From Dyella sp. EPa41 (GTDB taxonomy: Bacteria > Pseudomonadota > Gammaproteobacteria > Xanthomonadales > Rhodanobacteraceae), in assembly GCF_016586165.1 (NCBI RefSeq), contig NZ_BCPR01000034.1, positions 1 through 47,839 on the forward strand: a DNA stretch of 47,839 bases, written 5' to 3'. The translations under genes and the position numbers were made by a program. The notes below the pieces were generated by a model, which worked only from the letters and a program-made list of their open reading frames with translations, did not search any database and was not told the DNA's origin. Shown here piece after piece: positions 32,323 to 40,636 of the stretch. How positions within the stretch are numbered: the first letter of the stretch is position 1; each line of letters starts with the position of its first letter.

Positions 32323-33150
32323 ATGACATCTGCTGGACCTCTGGGCGATCATCCCCAGCGCGACTATGCGCGCAAGCTGCGGCAGTTCAACGCATTCGCC
32401 GGTCCCGACCTGCACTCGCTCATGACCGCGGCGGGATTGAGGCCCGGCATGGCAGTGCTCGATGCCGGCTGCGGCACGGGCGAAACGCTGGGGCGGCTGG
32501 CGAATATCGTCGGGCCCGACGGCATGGCCGTCGGCGTGGACCTTTCCGCGCCGCACATCGCAGCCACCGCATCGCAGCGCACTCCTCGTGGCCTGGTGCA
32601 GGCGGATCTCACGCGCCTGCCATTGCATGCGGGCAGCTTCGATTTCATCTGGTGCGCGAATACCATCAACCATCTGCGCGACGCCGTCGATGCCCTTCGC
32701 GGCATGTCCGCCTTGCTGCGCCCGGGTGGGCGCATCGCCCTGGGGCAGAGTTCGTTCCTTCCCGACATGTACTTCGCGTGGGATCTGCGGCTGGAGCGCC
32801 TGGTGAACGAGGCCGTGCGGCAGTACTACCGCGATCGTTATGGCTTGGACGAGCGCGATCTCACCGCCGTGCGCGCGCTCGTCGGGCTCATGCGCGAGGC
32901 GGGCCTCGGAAACGTCCAGCCACGGACGATCGCGATCGAGCGCGTTTCGCCGGTCGATGCGGCCACGGAGGCCTACCTGCAGGAAGCGATCTTCCGCCAG
33001 ACCTGGGGCGAGCGCTTGCGGCCCTATCTGGCCGACGAGGACTACGCGCAGCTCGAACGGTTATGCGACCCGCGGCATCCGGCGTACGCGCTGCGTCGCC
33101 CTGACTTCCATTTCATCCACACCTTCACGCTGGTGACCGGATCGCCCTAG
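32323..33150 (+). CDS. Class I SAM-dependent methyltransferase
   Basis: The protein has 275 residues. Motif I is VLDAGCGTGETLGRLA (about residues 45-60); motif II (VGVDLSAPHI) and the later LLRPGGRIALGQSSFLP are typical of methyltransferase domain 11/25 enzymes. The C-terminal half (from about residue 150) is helical and may bind the acceptor, which is unknown. GGAGG precedes the ATG. It is convergent with lpxH, with 18 bases between the stops. Confidence 0.85.
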   Translation: MTSAGPLGDHPQRDYARKLRQFNAFAGPDLHSLMTAAGLRPGMAVLDAGCGTGETLGRLANIVGPDGMAVGVDLSAPHIAATASQRTPRGLVQADLTRLPLHAGSFDFIWCANTINHLRDAVDALRGMSALLRPGGRIALGQSSFLPDMYFAWDLRLERLVNEAVRQYYRDRYGLDERDLTAVRALVGLMREAGLGNVQPRTIAIERVSPVDAATEAYLQEAIFRQTWGERLRPYLADEDYAQLERLCDPRHPAYALRRPDFHFIHTFTLVTGSP

Positions 33151-33168
33151 CACCGCGGCGGGTTCCGC

Positions 33169-33897
33169 TCAGGACAGGGCCAGGCCGCGCAGTTCGGCGC
33201 CTTCGGGCGTGATGCTCAACACCGAGCCGTGCTCGTACCAGTCGCCCAGCACGATGCGTTCGGCCGGATAGCCGTCCAAATCGAAACGGTGGATGGCGGG
33301 TCGATGGGTGTGGCCATGGATCAGTCGCGTCACGCCCGCGTTGCGCATGGTGCCGGCGACGGCATCGGCATTGACGTCCATGATGGTTTCCATGGTGCTG
33401 CCGGTGTGCGCGCGGCTGTCCTCGCGCGCCTTCGCGGCGAACGCGCGTCGCGCCTCCAGCGGCATGGCAAGGATCTGTGCCATCCATTCGGGAGTGCGCA
33501 CCTGCTTGCGCACGGCCTGGTAGGCGAGGTCGTCGGTGCATAGCACGTCACCATGCATCAGCAGGGTGGGGCGGCCGTAAAGGTCGTGCACGGCGCCATC
33601 ATCGAGCAGGGTGAAGCCCGCGCGTCCGGCGAACTCCTTGCCGAGCAGGAAGTCGCGGTTGCCGACCATGAAATACACCGGCACGCCGGCGTCGCGCAGC
33701 GCCCTGGTGGCCAGTGCGATCCGCCCCGGCAGTTCGGCGTCATCGTCATCGCCGATCCATGCTTCGACGAGGTCGCCGAGGATGTAGAGCGCATCGGCCG
33801 ATCGCACTTCGTCGCTGGCGAGGAACTTCTCGAACAGCTGGGTGATCCGCGGACGGCTGTCGTCCAGGTGCAGGTCGGCGATGAACAGCGTGGCCAC
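33169..33897 (-). CDS. lpxH: UDP-2,3-diacylglucosamine diphosphatase
   Basis: LpxH (242 aa) is a Mn-dependent calcineurin-like phosphoesterase that makes lipid X in lipid A synthesis. The metal-binding blocks are ADLHLDD, YILGDLVEAWIGDDD, VGNRDFLLG, LMHGDVLC and IHGHTHRPA. The start gives the standard MATLFIADLHL. The PPIase gene upstream ends six bases before it, so the two are probably co-transcribed. Confidence 0.96.
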   Translation of the reverse strand: MATLFIADLHLDDSRPRITQLFEKFLASDEVRSADALYILGDLVEAWIGDDDDAELPGRIALATRALRDAGVPVYFMVGNRDFLLGKEFAGRAGFTLLDDGAVHDLYGRPTLLMHGDVLCTDDLAYQAVRKQVRTPEWMAQILAMPLEARRAFAAKAREDSRAHTGSTMETIMDVNADAVAGTMRNAGVTRLIHGHTHRPAIHRFDLDGYPAERIVLGDWYEHGSVLSITPEGAELRGLALS

Positions 33898-33903
33898 GGC
33901 GGC

Positions 33904-34611
33904 TCAGCCCTTGGACTTGGGCTTGTCGGTGGATTTGGCCGGCGCCGGCGCGGTCTTTTCCGCAGCGGGTTTCGCCGCGGCCGGCTTCGACTCGGCGCCG
34001 GGCAGGTCCTCGCCGACGACGTTGGCGCTGTCGATCACGACCAGCGGGTTGGGCACGTCGGTGGCGAACGGCCCGAGGCCGCGCGTGGGCAGGGCGGCGA
34101 TCTTGTCGACCACGTCCATGCCTTTGACGACCTTGCCAAACACCGTGTAGCCCCAGGTCAGCCCGCTCTGGTTGCCGACGAAATCCAGGCGGCGGTTGTC
34201 GACGAGGTTGAAGAAGAACTGCGCCGTGCCCGAGTTGGGGTCTGCCGCGCGCGCCACGGCGACGGTGCCGCGCAGGTTGGACAGGCCGTTGTCCGCCTCG
34301 CTCGCGATGGCCGAACGCGTGCGCTTGGCCTGCAGGTCGCGGGTATACAGGCCGCCTTGCACCAGATAGCCCTGGATGGCCCGGTGAAACACGGTGCCGC
34401 TGTAGAAGCCGTCGCGCACGTACTGCAGGAAGTTGGCGACGCTCTTGGGCGACTTGTCGGGATAAAGCTCGATGGTGATGTCGCCCTGCGAGGTATGCAG
34501 CACCACTTCCGGATGCGCTTGCGCGACGGGCGTCGGCGCCGGCTTGGCAGCCTGGGCCTGGAGCATGAGCGGCGACATCAGCAGGGCGGCGGTGAGCAGG
34601 ATTCGGGACAT
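33904..34611 (-). CDS. Periplasmic peptidyl-prolyl cis-trans isomerase (cyclophilin)
   Basis: The protein has 235 residues with a signal peptide (MSRILLTAALLMSPLMLQAQA). The cyclophilin domain shows FHRAIQGYLVQGG, GTVAVARAADPNSGTAQFFFNL and VFGKVVKGMDVVDKI. The catalytic Arg is in FHRAIQ. A C-terminal Ala/Lys/Pro-rich tail of about 40 residues is unusual and probably disordered. The ATG at 34611 is preferred because it puts the signal peptide at the N-terminus. It resembles PpiA. Confidence 0.88.
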   Translation of the reverse strand: MSRILLTAALLMSPLMLQAQAAKPAPTPVAQAHPEVVLHTSQGDITIELYPDKSPKSVANFLQYVRDGFYSGTVFHRAIQGYLVQGGLYTRDLQAKRTRSAIASEADNGLSNLRGTVAVARAADPNSGTAQFFFNLVDNRRLDFVGNQSGLTWGYTVFGKVVKGMDVVDKIAALPTRGLGPFATDVPNPLVVIDSANVVGEDLPGAESKPAAAKPAAEKTAPAPAKSTDKPKSKG

Positions 34612-34695
34612 GGCGGGCTGGGCGACGTGTGGCATCGGGACATGATACGCGGCGATGGGACGTAGTGGGCCCGGCGAGGCCCGGGGCGGTCAGGC

Positions 34696-36213
34696 TTAGT
34701 ACGGATGGACTTCCAGCAGCAGGCCAAGCTCGTTCATCGGGACCTGCTCCTGCTCCAGGTCGGCTTCGCTGAGCGGGTGCTGTTCCAGCCACGACGAGGG
34801 CACCAGCAGGCGCATCCGGTGGCTGGTGGCGCCCAACTGCATCCGCGGCAGCGATTCGGCGCGACGCGCGCGGCGGAACAGCACGGCAAGGCGCAGCAGG
34901 GCGGTGATGTAGCGTGCGAGCTGGCGATAGCGCTGCGGCAGGGCCGAGAAGCTGGCCTTGTCCGGTTTGCGACGGTGCGCCTCCACGATGGCGGCGAGCA
35001 GTTGCTGCTCCTGCCGGGAGAAGCCCGCCAGGTCGGCGTGGCGCAGGATGTAGGCACCGTGGTGATGGTGCTGGCTGTGCGCGATGGCCAGGCCGATCTC
35101 GTGCACGCGCGAGGCCCATGACAGCCATTCGCGCGCTTCGCCGTCGAGCTTCCACGAGCGGGCGATCTGGTCGAAGAACATCAGCGCCGTCGATTCCACG
35201 CGACGTGCCTGGGCGCGATCCACGCCATAACGGTTGGCGAGCGCATCGATGCTCGAGGTACGCGGATCGGTACCGCCGGCGCGGCCGATCAGGTCCCACA
35301 GCAGGCCTTCGCGCATCGAGCTTTCGCATACGCGCATGCGCTCGATGCCCAGTGCCTCGAACGCGGCTTCGAAGATCACCACGCCGCCGGCGATCACCGG
35401 CGCGCGGTCCTCGGCGAGGCCGGGCAACTTTAGCGCGCTGATCTGCCCCTGGCCCAGCAGGGCGTCACGCAGCGCGGCGATGGATGCCGGCGTAATGCCG
35501 TCGTCGGAGAACTTCATCGCCTGCACCACCGAGCCGATGGCCTTGGCGGTGCCGGAGGAGCCATACGCCTCGACCCAACCGGACTCGCGGTAGTCTTCGG
35601 CGAACTGCTGCAACAGCACGCCGATTTCGTTGTTGGCGCGCTGCCAGCGCTTGCGATTGAGCTTGCCGCCGGGGAAGAAGCGCAGCGTGGACGCAATGCA
35701 GCCTGCCTGCACGCTCTCCGTGTGCATCGGCGCGAAGCCGCGGCCGATGATGAATTCGGTACTGCCGCCGCCCACGTCGATCACCAGCCGGCTCTCGCGG
35801 GAGGCCGGCAGGTCGTGCGAAGCGCCGAGGAAGATCAGGCGGCCTTCCTCGCGGCCCGAGACGATTTCCACCGGATGGCCCAGCGCGGTCTCGGCCGACG
35901 TGAGGAACGACTGCGGCGACGCCAGGCGACGGACGGAGTTGGTGGCGACGGCGCGCACCCGGATCGAGGGCACCCCTGCGATGCGTTGGCCGAACCGGGC
36001 AAGGCAGTTGAGTGCGCGGGCGCGATGTTCCGCATCCAGCGTGCCATCGGCACGCAAGCCGGCGGCCATGCGCACCGTCTCGCGCAGGCGATCGATCACG
36101 CGGGGTTCGCCGTGTTCCACCCGGGCCACCACCATGTGGTAGCTGTTGGATCCCATGTCCACGGCGGCGATCAGTTCGCCGTCCTTGATCGGGGTCTGAT
36201 CGCCTTGGCTCAT
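34696..36213 (-). CDS. ppx: Exopolyphosphatase (Ppx/GppA)
   Basis: This is a 505-residue Ppx/GppA phosphatase of the actin-like ATPase fold. It removes terminal phosphates from polyphosphate or pppGpp. The phosphate loops are AAVDMGSNSYHMVVARV and VIDVGGGSTEFIIG, with RAVATNSVRRL and YGSSGTAKAIGS between them. The C-terminal HD-like helical domain carries HEIGLAIAHSQHHHH. The start follows the family pattern. It lies 70 bases downstream of ppk on the same strand, giving synthesis and degradation of polyphosphate in one cluster. Confidence 0.94.
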   Translation of the reverse strand: MSQGDQTPIKDGELIAAVDMGSNSYHMVVARVEHGEPRVIDRLRETVRMAAGLRADGTLDAEHRARALNCLARFGQRIAGVPSIRVRAVATNSVRRLASPQSFLTSAETALGHPVEIVSGREEGRLIFLGASHDLPASRESRLVIDVGGGSTEFIIGRGFAPMHTESVQAGCIASTLRFFPGGKLNRKRWQRANNEIGVLLQQFAEDYRESGWVEAYGSSGTAKAIGSVVQAMKFSDDGITPASIAALRDALLGQGQISALKLPGLAEDRAPVIAGGVVIFEAAFEALGIERMRVCESSMREGLLWDLIGRAGGTDPRTSSIDALANRYGVDRAQARRVESTALMFFDQIARSWKLDGEAREWLSWASRVHEIGLAIAHSQHHHHGAYILRHADLAGFSRQEQQLLAAIVEAHRRKPDKASFSALPQRYRQLARYITALLRLAVLFRRARRAESLPRMQLGATSHRMRLLVPSSWLEQHPLSEADLEQEQVPMNELGLLLEVHPY

Positions 36214-36283
36214 GCGGGACTCACGTCGGGCTGCAAGGGATGGATTCTCTCACGCTGGCAGGCTGTCGCGAAGCCGCAGCGAC

Positions 36284-38386
36284 TCACGCCGTGGCGGGCA
36301 CCAGCCTGTCCAGCAGCCATTGCTGGGCGCTGTGCGGTGGCGCGTCGCCGGCCTGGGCCCGCGTGTAGCGCCCCTTGCCGTCCAGCAGCCAGGCGTCGAG
36401 GTTGTCGGCAAGATAATTCGCCAGCGTCTCCTCGTACACACGCTTGGCCAGCGTGGGATCGAGGATGGGGAAGGCGACTTCGATGCGGCGCATCAGGTTG
36501 CGTTCCATCCAGTCCGCGCTGGCGCAGTAAAGCTCCGGCGCGCCGTCGTTGGCGAACCAGTACACGCGGCTGTGCTCGAGGAAGCGGCCCACGATGGAGC
36601 GCACGCGGATGCGCTCCGACACGCCCGGCAGGCCAGGGCGCAGCGTGCAGGCGCCGCGCACGATCAGGTCGATCTCCACGCCCGCCTGCGACGCGCGATA
36701 GAGCGCCTGGATCACGTGTGCCTCGTTCAGCGCATTGAGCTTGGCGACGATGCGCGCGGGTTTGCCGGCCAGTGCATGGTTGGTCTCGCGCTCGATCTTT
36801 TCCAGCACATTGCGGTAAAGCGTGAACGGCGAATGCAGCAGGTGGTGCAGCTCGATCACCGGCCCCAGGCCCGAGAGCTGCTGGAACACCTTGTGCAGGT
36901 CCTCGCCGATGCCCGGATGCGCGGTCATCAGGCCGATGTCGGTATAGGTGCGGCTGTTGGCCTGGTGGTAGTTGCCGGTGGACAGGTGCACGTAGCGGCG
37001 CAGGCTGTCGTCCTCGCGGCGCACGATCAGCAGCATCTTGGCGTGCGTCTTGAAGCCCACGACGCCGTACACCACTTGCACGCCGGCCTCCTGCAGGCGC
37101 GTGGCGAGGCGGATGTTGGCCTCTTCGTCGAAGCGCGCGCGCAGCTCGATCACCACGGTGACGTCTTTGCCATTGCGCGCCGCCTCCACCAGCAGGTCCA
37201 CCAGCGGCGTGTCGACGCCGGCGCGGTAGAGCGTCTGCTTGATCGCGAGCACGGCGGGGTCCTGTGCGGCCTGGCGCAGCAGGTCCACCACGGCGGCGAA
37301 GGATTCGTAGGGATGGTGCAGCAGCACGTCGCGCTGGCGCAGTACTTCGAACTTGCAGCGGCTATCGTTGAATACCGCGGGCAGCTGCGGGATGAACCGC
37401 GGGAACTTCAGTTCCGGGCGATCCAGGCCGTCGTAGATGGTGCCGGCGCGGATGATGTTGACCGGGCCGTCGCAGCGATAGACGTCCGTTTCCTCCAGCT
37501 CGAAATTGGCGATGAGCATGGAGACGATCGATTTCGGGCAGTCGTTGCCGATCTCCAGTCGCACCGGGCGCGCATAACCGCGGCCCAGCAATTCTTCGCT
37601 CAGCGCGCGGGCGAGGTTGTCGACTTCAGCTTCTTCCACCATCAGTTCGCTGTTGCGGGTGACGCGGAACTGGTAGGCCCCGGCGACCTTGAAGCCCGGG
37701 AACATCAGGTCGACGAAGCCCTGCAGCAGCTCCGCCAGGAAGATGTAGTGCACGCCGCCGTCGCACACTTCGTCGGGCAGGCGGATGATGCGCGGCAGCG
37801 AACGCGGCGCGCGGACCAGCGCCATGTGCCCTTCGCGACCGAACGCGTCGCGGCCCTTGAGCACGACGGCGATGTTGAGCGTCTTGTTGAGGATGCGCGG
37901 GAACGGATGCGCCGGGTCCAGTCCCAGCGGCGACAGCACCGGCATCACTTCGTTCTCGAAGTAGCCCTGCAGCCAGCGTTTCTGGCGCTCGGTCCAGTGC
38001 GAGCGGGTGAGGAAATGGATGCCCTCGGCGTCCAGCGCGGGCCGTAGCTCCTCCTGCCAGGTGGTGTATTGCTGGGTCACCAGGTCGAGCACGCGCTTGC
38101 GGATGCGCGCGAGCAGATCGCCGGAGGAAAGCCCATCCGGTCCCGGCGCCGCAGAACCGAACATGTGGTGGTGCTTGAGCATCGCCACGCGCACCTCGAA
38201 GAACTCGTCGAGGTTGTTGGCGACGATGCTCAGGAAGCGCAGCCGCTCCAGCAGCGGGATGCGCGTGTCACGCGCCTGGGCCAGCACGCGGAAATTGAAT
38301 TCGAGCGCCGCCAGTTCGCGGCTGAGGTAGAACTCAGGGGCAGCACGGTCGGCAACAGGCGAAGGAGTGGCGGGTTTGCGGCGCAT
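36284..38386 (-). CDS. ppk1: Polyphosphate kinase 1
   Basis: PPK1 (700 aa) makes polyphosphate reversibly from ATP. The N and H domains are followed by the two catalytic C domains. The autophosphorylated His lies in GFKTHAKMLLIVRRE, and the ATP-binding region includes VQVVYGVVGFKTH and the later HVIQALYRASQAGVEIDLIVRG. The N-terminus (FYLSRELAALEFNFRVLAQA) is typical. phoR lies upstream, so the gene may belong to the Pho regulon; the ppk start is 87 bases after the phoR stop. Confidence 0.96.
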   Translation of the reverse strand: MRRKPATPSPVADRAAPEFYLSRELAALEFNFRVLAQARDTRIPLLERLRFLSIVANNLDEFFEVRVAMLKHHHMFGSAAPGPDGLSSGDLLARIRKRVLDLVTQQYTTWQEELRPALDAEGIHFLTRSHWTERQKRWLQGYFENEVMPVLSPLGLDPAHPFPRILNKTLNIAVVLKGRDAFGREGHMALVRAPRSLPRIIRLPDEVCDGGVHYIFLAELLQGFVDLMFPGFKVAGAYQFRVTRNSELMVEEAEVDNLARALSEELLGRGYARPVRLEIGNDCPKSIVSMLIANFELEETDVYRCDGPVNIIRAGTIYDGLDRPELKFPRFIPQLPAVFNDSRCKFEVLRQRDVLLHHPYESFAAVVDLLRQAAQDPAVLAIKQTLYRAGVDTPLVDLLVEAARNGKDVTVVIELRARFDEEANIRLATRLQEAGVQVVYGVVGFKTHAKMLLIVRREDDSLRRYVHLSTGNYHQANSRTYTDIGLMTAHPGIGEDLHKVFQQLSGLGPVIELHHLLHSPFTLYRNVLEKIERETNHALAGKPARIVAKLNALNEAHVIQALYRASQAGVEIDLIVRGACTLRPGLPGVSERIRVRSIVGRFLEHSRVYWFANDGAPELYCASADWMERNLMRRIEVAFPILDPTLAKRVYEETLANYLADNLDAWLLDGKGRYTRAQAGDAPPHSAQQWLLDRLVPATA

Positions 38387-38473
38387 CCTGCCATTCTGGC
38401 CGATGCGACGATTTGTTACATGGCGCAGTGCCGCGGACTGTGACGGCCGTTCAGGTAGCGTCGCTGGCCGCCG

Positions 38474-39742
38474 TCAATCCGGGTCGCCACTACCCGGCGT
38501 CAGCAGCCTTTCGGTGCTGAACCAGCACGAGAACGTGGAGCCCTGGCCAGGCTCGCTCTGGATGTCCAGGCGCGCCTGATGCAGGTTCAGCACGTGCTTG
38601 ACGATGGACAGGCCAAGGCCGGTGCCGCCGCTGTCGCGCGAACGGCTTGACGACACGCGATAGAAGCGTTCGGTGAGGCGCGCCAGGTGCGTCGCGGGAA
38701 TGCCGTAGCCGGTGTCGGTCACCGAATAGACCGCGCCTTCCGGCGTGCGACGCCAGCGCACCGTGATGCGCCCGCCGGTCGGCGTGTAGCGCACGGCGTT
38801 GCTCACCAGGTTGGAGAACGCGCTGTGCAGGTCCTTCACCGAACCGAGCAGGTCGGCCTCGGCGGTGGATTCCACCGTGATCTGGTGGCGGCCCTGGCTC
38901 AATGCCTCGGCTTCCTTGCGGATGGTGGCCAGCAGCGGGGTCATCTGCACGCGCTCGTCCTGCACGTGATCCTGGGTTTCCAGGCGCGAGAGGGTGAGCA
39001 GGTCTTCGACGATCTGCCCCATGCGCTTGGATTGCGCGCGCATTTCGCTGAGCACCGGCGCGAGCTCCGGCACGTCTTCCGGATCGATCAGTTCGAGATA
39101 GCCATGGATCACCGTAAGCGGCGTGCGCAGTTCGTGCGATACGTTGGCCACGAAGTCGCGACGGATCTGTTCCAGCCGCGTGAGATGGCTGATGTCGCGC
39201 GCAAGCAGCAGGCGCTGGCGACGGCCGAACGGCAGCAGCGTGACGTTGATATGGCGATTGGGATGGCCCGGCGCCGCCACGTCGTTGAGCGGTTCGCGCG
39301 CGCCTTCCTTCAACCAGCCGGCGAGCTCGGTCGTGCTGAGGCGTTCGTCCAGATGCGCGCCGCGATCCTGCGGGCGTCGCAGGCCCAGCAGGTCTTCGGC
39401 GGCGTGATTGAACCATCGGACGTGCTGCTCGGTGTCGAGCAGGACGACCGCATCCGGCAGGCTGCCGGCGGCGCTGCGCAAGTCGCGCAGACTGGAGGCG
39501 ATGCGGCGGGAACGCGTCATGAAACGGTCATGCTGAAGGGAATTCACCGTGGAACTTTGCGTCATCATGTGCTGCGCTTGATGACGGATTTGGGTCAGAA
39601 GCAAGACGATTTCCGCGATGGCAACCAGTGCCACGCCAGTGGCGACATGGCCTCCCGCGAACCAGCCCGCGACGCCACCCACCAGCCATCCGGCCACGAG
39701 AATGGCCGGCAGCTTCCACGAGCGGTCGAAGAGGTCAGGCAT
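38474..39742 (-). CDS. phoR: Phosphate regulon sensor kinase PhoR
   Basis: PhoR (422 aa) is the membrane histidine kinase partner of PhoB. Two transmembrane helices at about 10-29 and 34-51 leave almost no periplasmic loop, as in PhoR. A PAS domain (about 93-185) precedes the H-box FVANVSHELRTPLT with His203. The ATPase boxes N (FSNLVSNAVRYTP), G1 (VTDTGYGIP), F (RFYRV) and G2 (GGTGLGLSIVKH) are intact. It is 88 bases downstream of phoB. Confidence 0.95.
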   Translation of the reverse strand: MPDLFDRSWKLPAILVAGWLVGGVAGWFAGGHVATGVALVAIAEIVLLLTQIRHQAQHMMTQSSTVNSLQHDRFMTRSRRIASSLRDLRSAAGSLPDAVVLLDTEQHVRWFNHAAEDLLGLRRPQDRGAHLDERLSTTELAGWLKEGAREPLNDVAAPGHPNRHINVTLLPFGRRQRLLLARDISHLTRLEQIRRDFVANVSHELRTPLTVIHGYLELIDPEDVPELAPVLSEMRAQSKRMGQIVEDLLTLSRLETQDHVQDERVQMTPLLATIRKEAEALSQGRHQITVESTAEADLLGSVKDLHSAFSNLVSNAVRYTPTGGRITVRWRRTPEGAVYSVTDTGYGIPATHLARLTERFYRVSSSRSRDSGGTGLGLSIVKHVLNLHQARLDIQSEPGQGSTFSCWFSTERLLTPGSGDPD

Positions 39743-39830
39743 GGGCGGTCAGTCATCGATGCCGGGCTGGCGGTGCGCCAGCATCGGCAAAAGCCTGCGT
39801 GCCCGCAATAGCGCCGTCAGGCGCGGGCGC

Positions 39831-40520
39831 TCAGGGGCTGGCGGAGAAACGGTAACCCGCGCCACGAACGGTCTGCACCATGTCGTCGAGCTTCCATGGT
39901 TCCAGCGTCTTGCGCAGGCGGCGGATGTGTACGTCCACGGTGCGCTCTTCCACGTACACGCTGCCGCCCCAGACGTGGTCGAGCAGCTGTGCGCGCGAAT
40001 AGACACGCTCGGGATGCGTCATGAAGAAATAGAGCAGGCGATATTCGGTCGGCCCGATGGTGACCGCGTCGTCGCCGGCGAACACGCGATGCGCGGGGCC
40101 GTCGATGCGCAGGCCGCCGAGTTCGACCATGCCCGAGCCATCATCGCCCTGGCTGCGGCGCAGCACGGCCTTGATGCGTGCGACCAGTTCGCGCGTGGAG
40201 AAGGGCTTGACGACGTAGTCGTCCACGCCGGCTTCCAGGCCATTGACGCGGTCCATCTCCTCGCCGCGGGCGGTGAGCATGATGATCGGCACTTCGCGGC
40301 TCAGTTCTTCCTTGCGCAGGCGGCGGGCCAATTCCAGGCCGCTGGTGCCCGGAAGCATCCAGTCGAGCAGGATGAGGTCCGGCACCTGTTCGGCGATGGC
40401 GAGCTGGGCGGCACGGGCGTCGGCGGCGTGGATGGCGTCCATGCCCGCCTTGCGGAGGGCGAAGGCGACCATGTCGCGGATCGAGGCTTCGTCTTCGACG
40501 ATCAGGATGCGTTTGTGCAC
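39831..40520 (-). CDS. phoB: Phosphate regulon response regulator PhoB
   Basis: PhoB (229 aa) is an OmpR-family regulator that activates genes at Pho boxes under phosphate limitation. The receiver domain has Asp9-Asp/Glu pair (VEDE), phosphoacceptor Asp53 (LLDWMLPG), Thr in MLTARG and Lys in VKPFST. The winged-helix domain contains [20 protein letters not shown] and the recognition segment [16 protein letters not shown]. It is the first gene of the phoB-phoR-ppk-ppx order. Confidence 0.96.
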   Translation of the reverse strand: MHKRILIVEDEASIRDMVAFALRKAGMDAIHAADARAAQLAIAEQVPDLILLDWMLPGTSGLELARRLRKEELSREVPIIMLTARGEEMDRVNGLEAGVDDYVVKPFSTRELVARIKAVLRRSQGDDGSGMVELGGLRIDGPAHRVFAGDDAVTIGPTEYRLLYFFMTHPERVYSRAQLLDHVWGGSVYVEERTVDVHIRRLRKTLEPWKLDDMVQTVRGAGYRFSASP

Positions 40521-40591
40521 GCGTGGGGTCCGCTTGGGGGCCTATGACGCAATTATTGCAACGGGGAAATGTTACGCCGCGATGACATTTC

Positions 40592-40622
40592 ACGCTGCCG
40601 CAACGTGACGGCAGCGTCACGG
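40592..40622 (-). promoter_or_regulatory. Overlapping palindromes and candidate Pho box upstream of phoB
   Basis: ACGCTGCCG/CGGCAGCGT (40592-40600, 40609-40617) and CGTGACG/CGTCACG (40604-40621) overlap. On the minus strand, CCGTGAC-GCTG-CCGTCAC (40605-40622) resembles the paired 7-base repeats CTGTCAT-N4-CTGTCAT, matching 4 and 5 of 7. It lies about 85-100 bases upstream of phoB. It could equally be a hairpin at the end of the protease transcript. Confidence 0.35.
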
Positions 40623-40636
40623 CGTCGCGAAATGGC

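Noticed and set aside
31885..32673. Long open frames antisense to tRNA-Ser with typical peptide ends (RERDSNPR, EREGFEPS)
   Set aside because: These strings are translations of the reverse strand of the tRNA T arm and acceptor stem and are a well-known source of false protein predictions.
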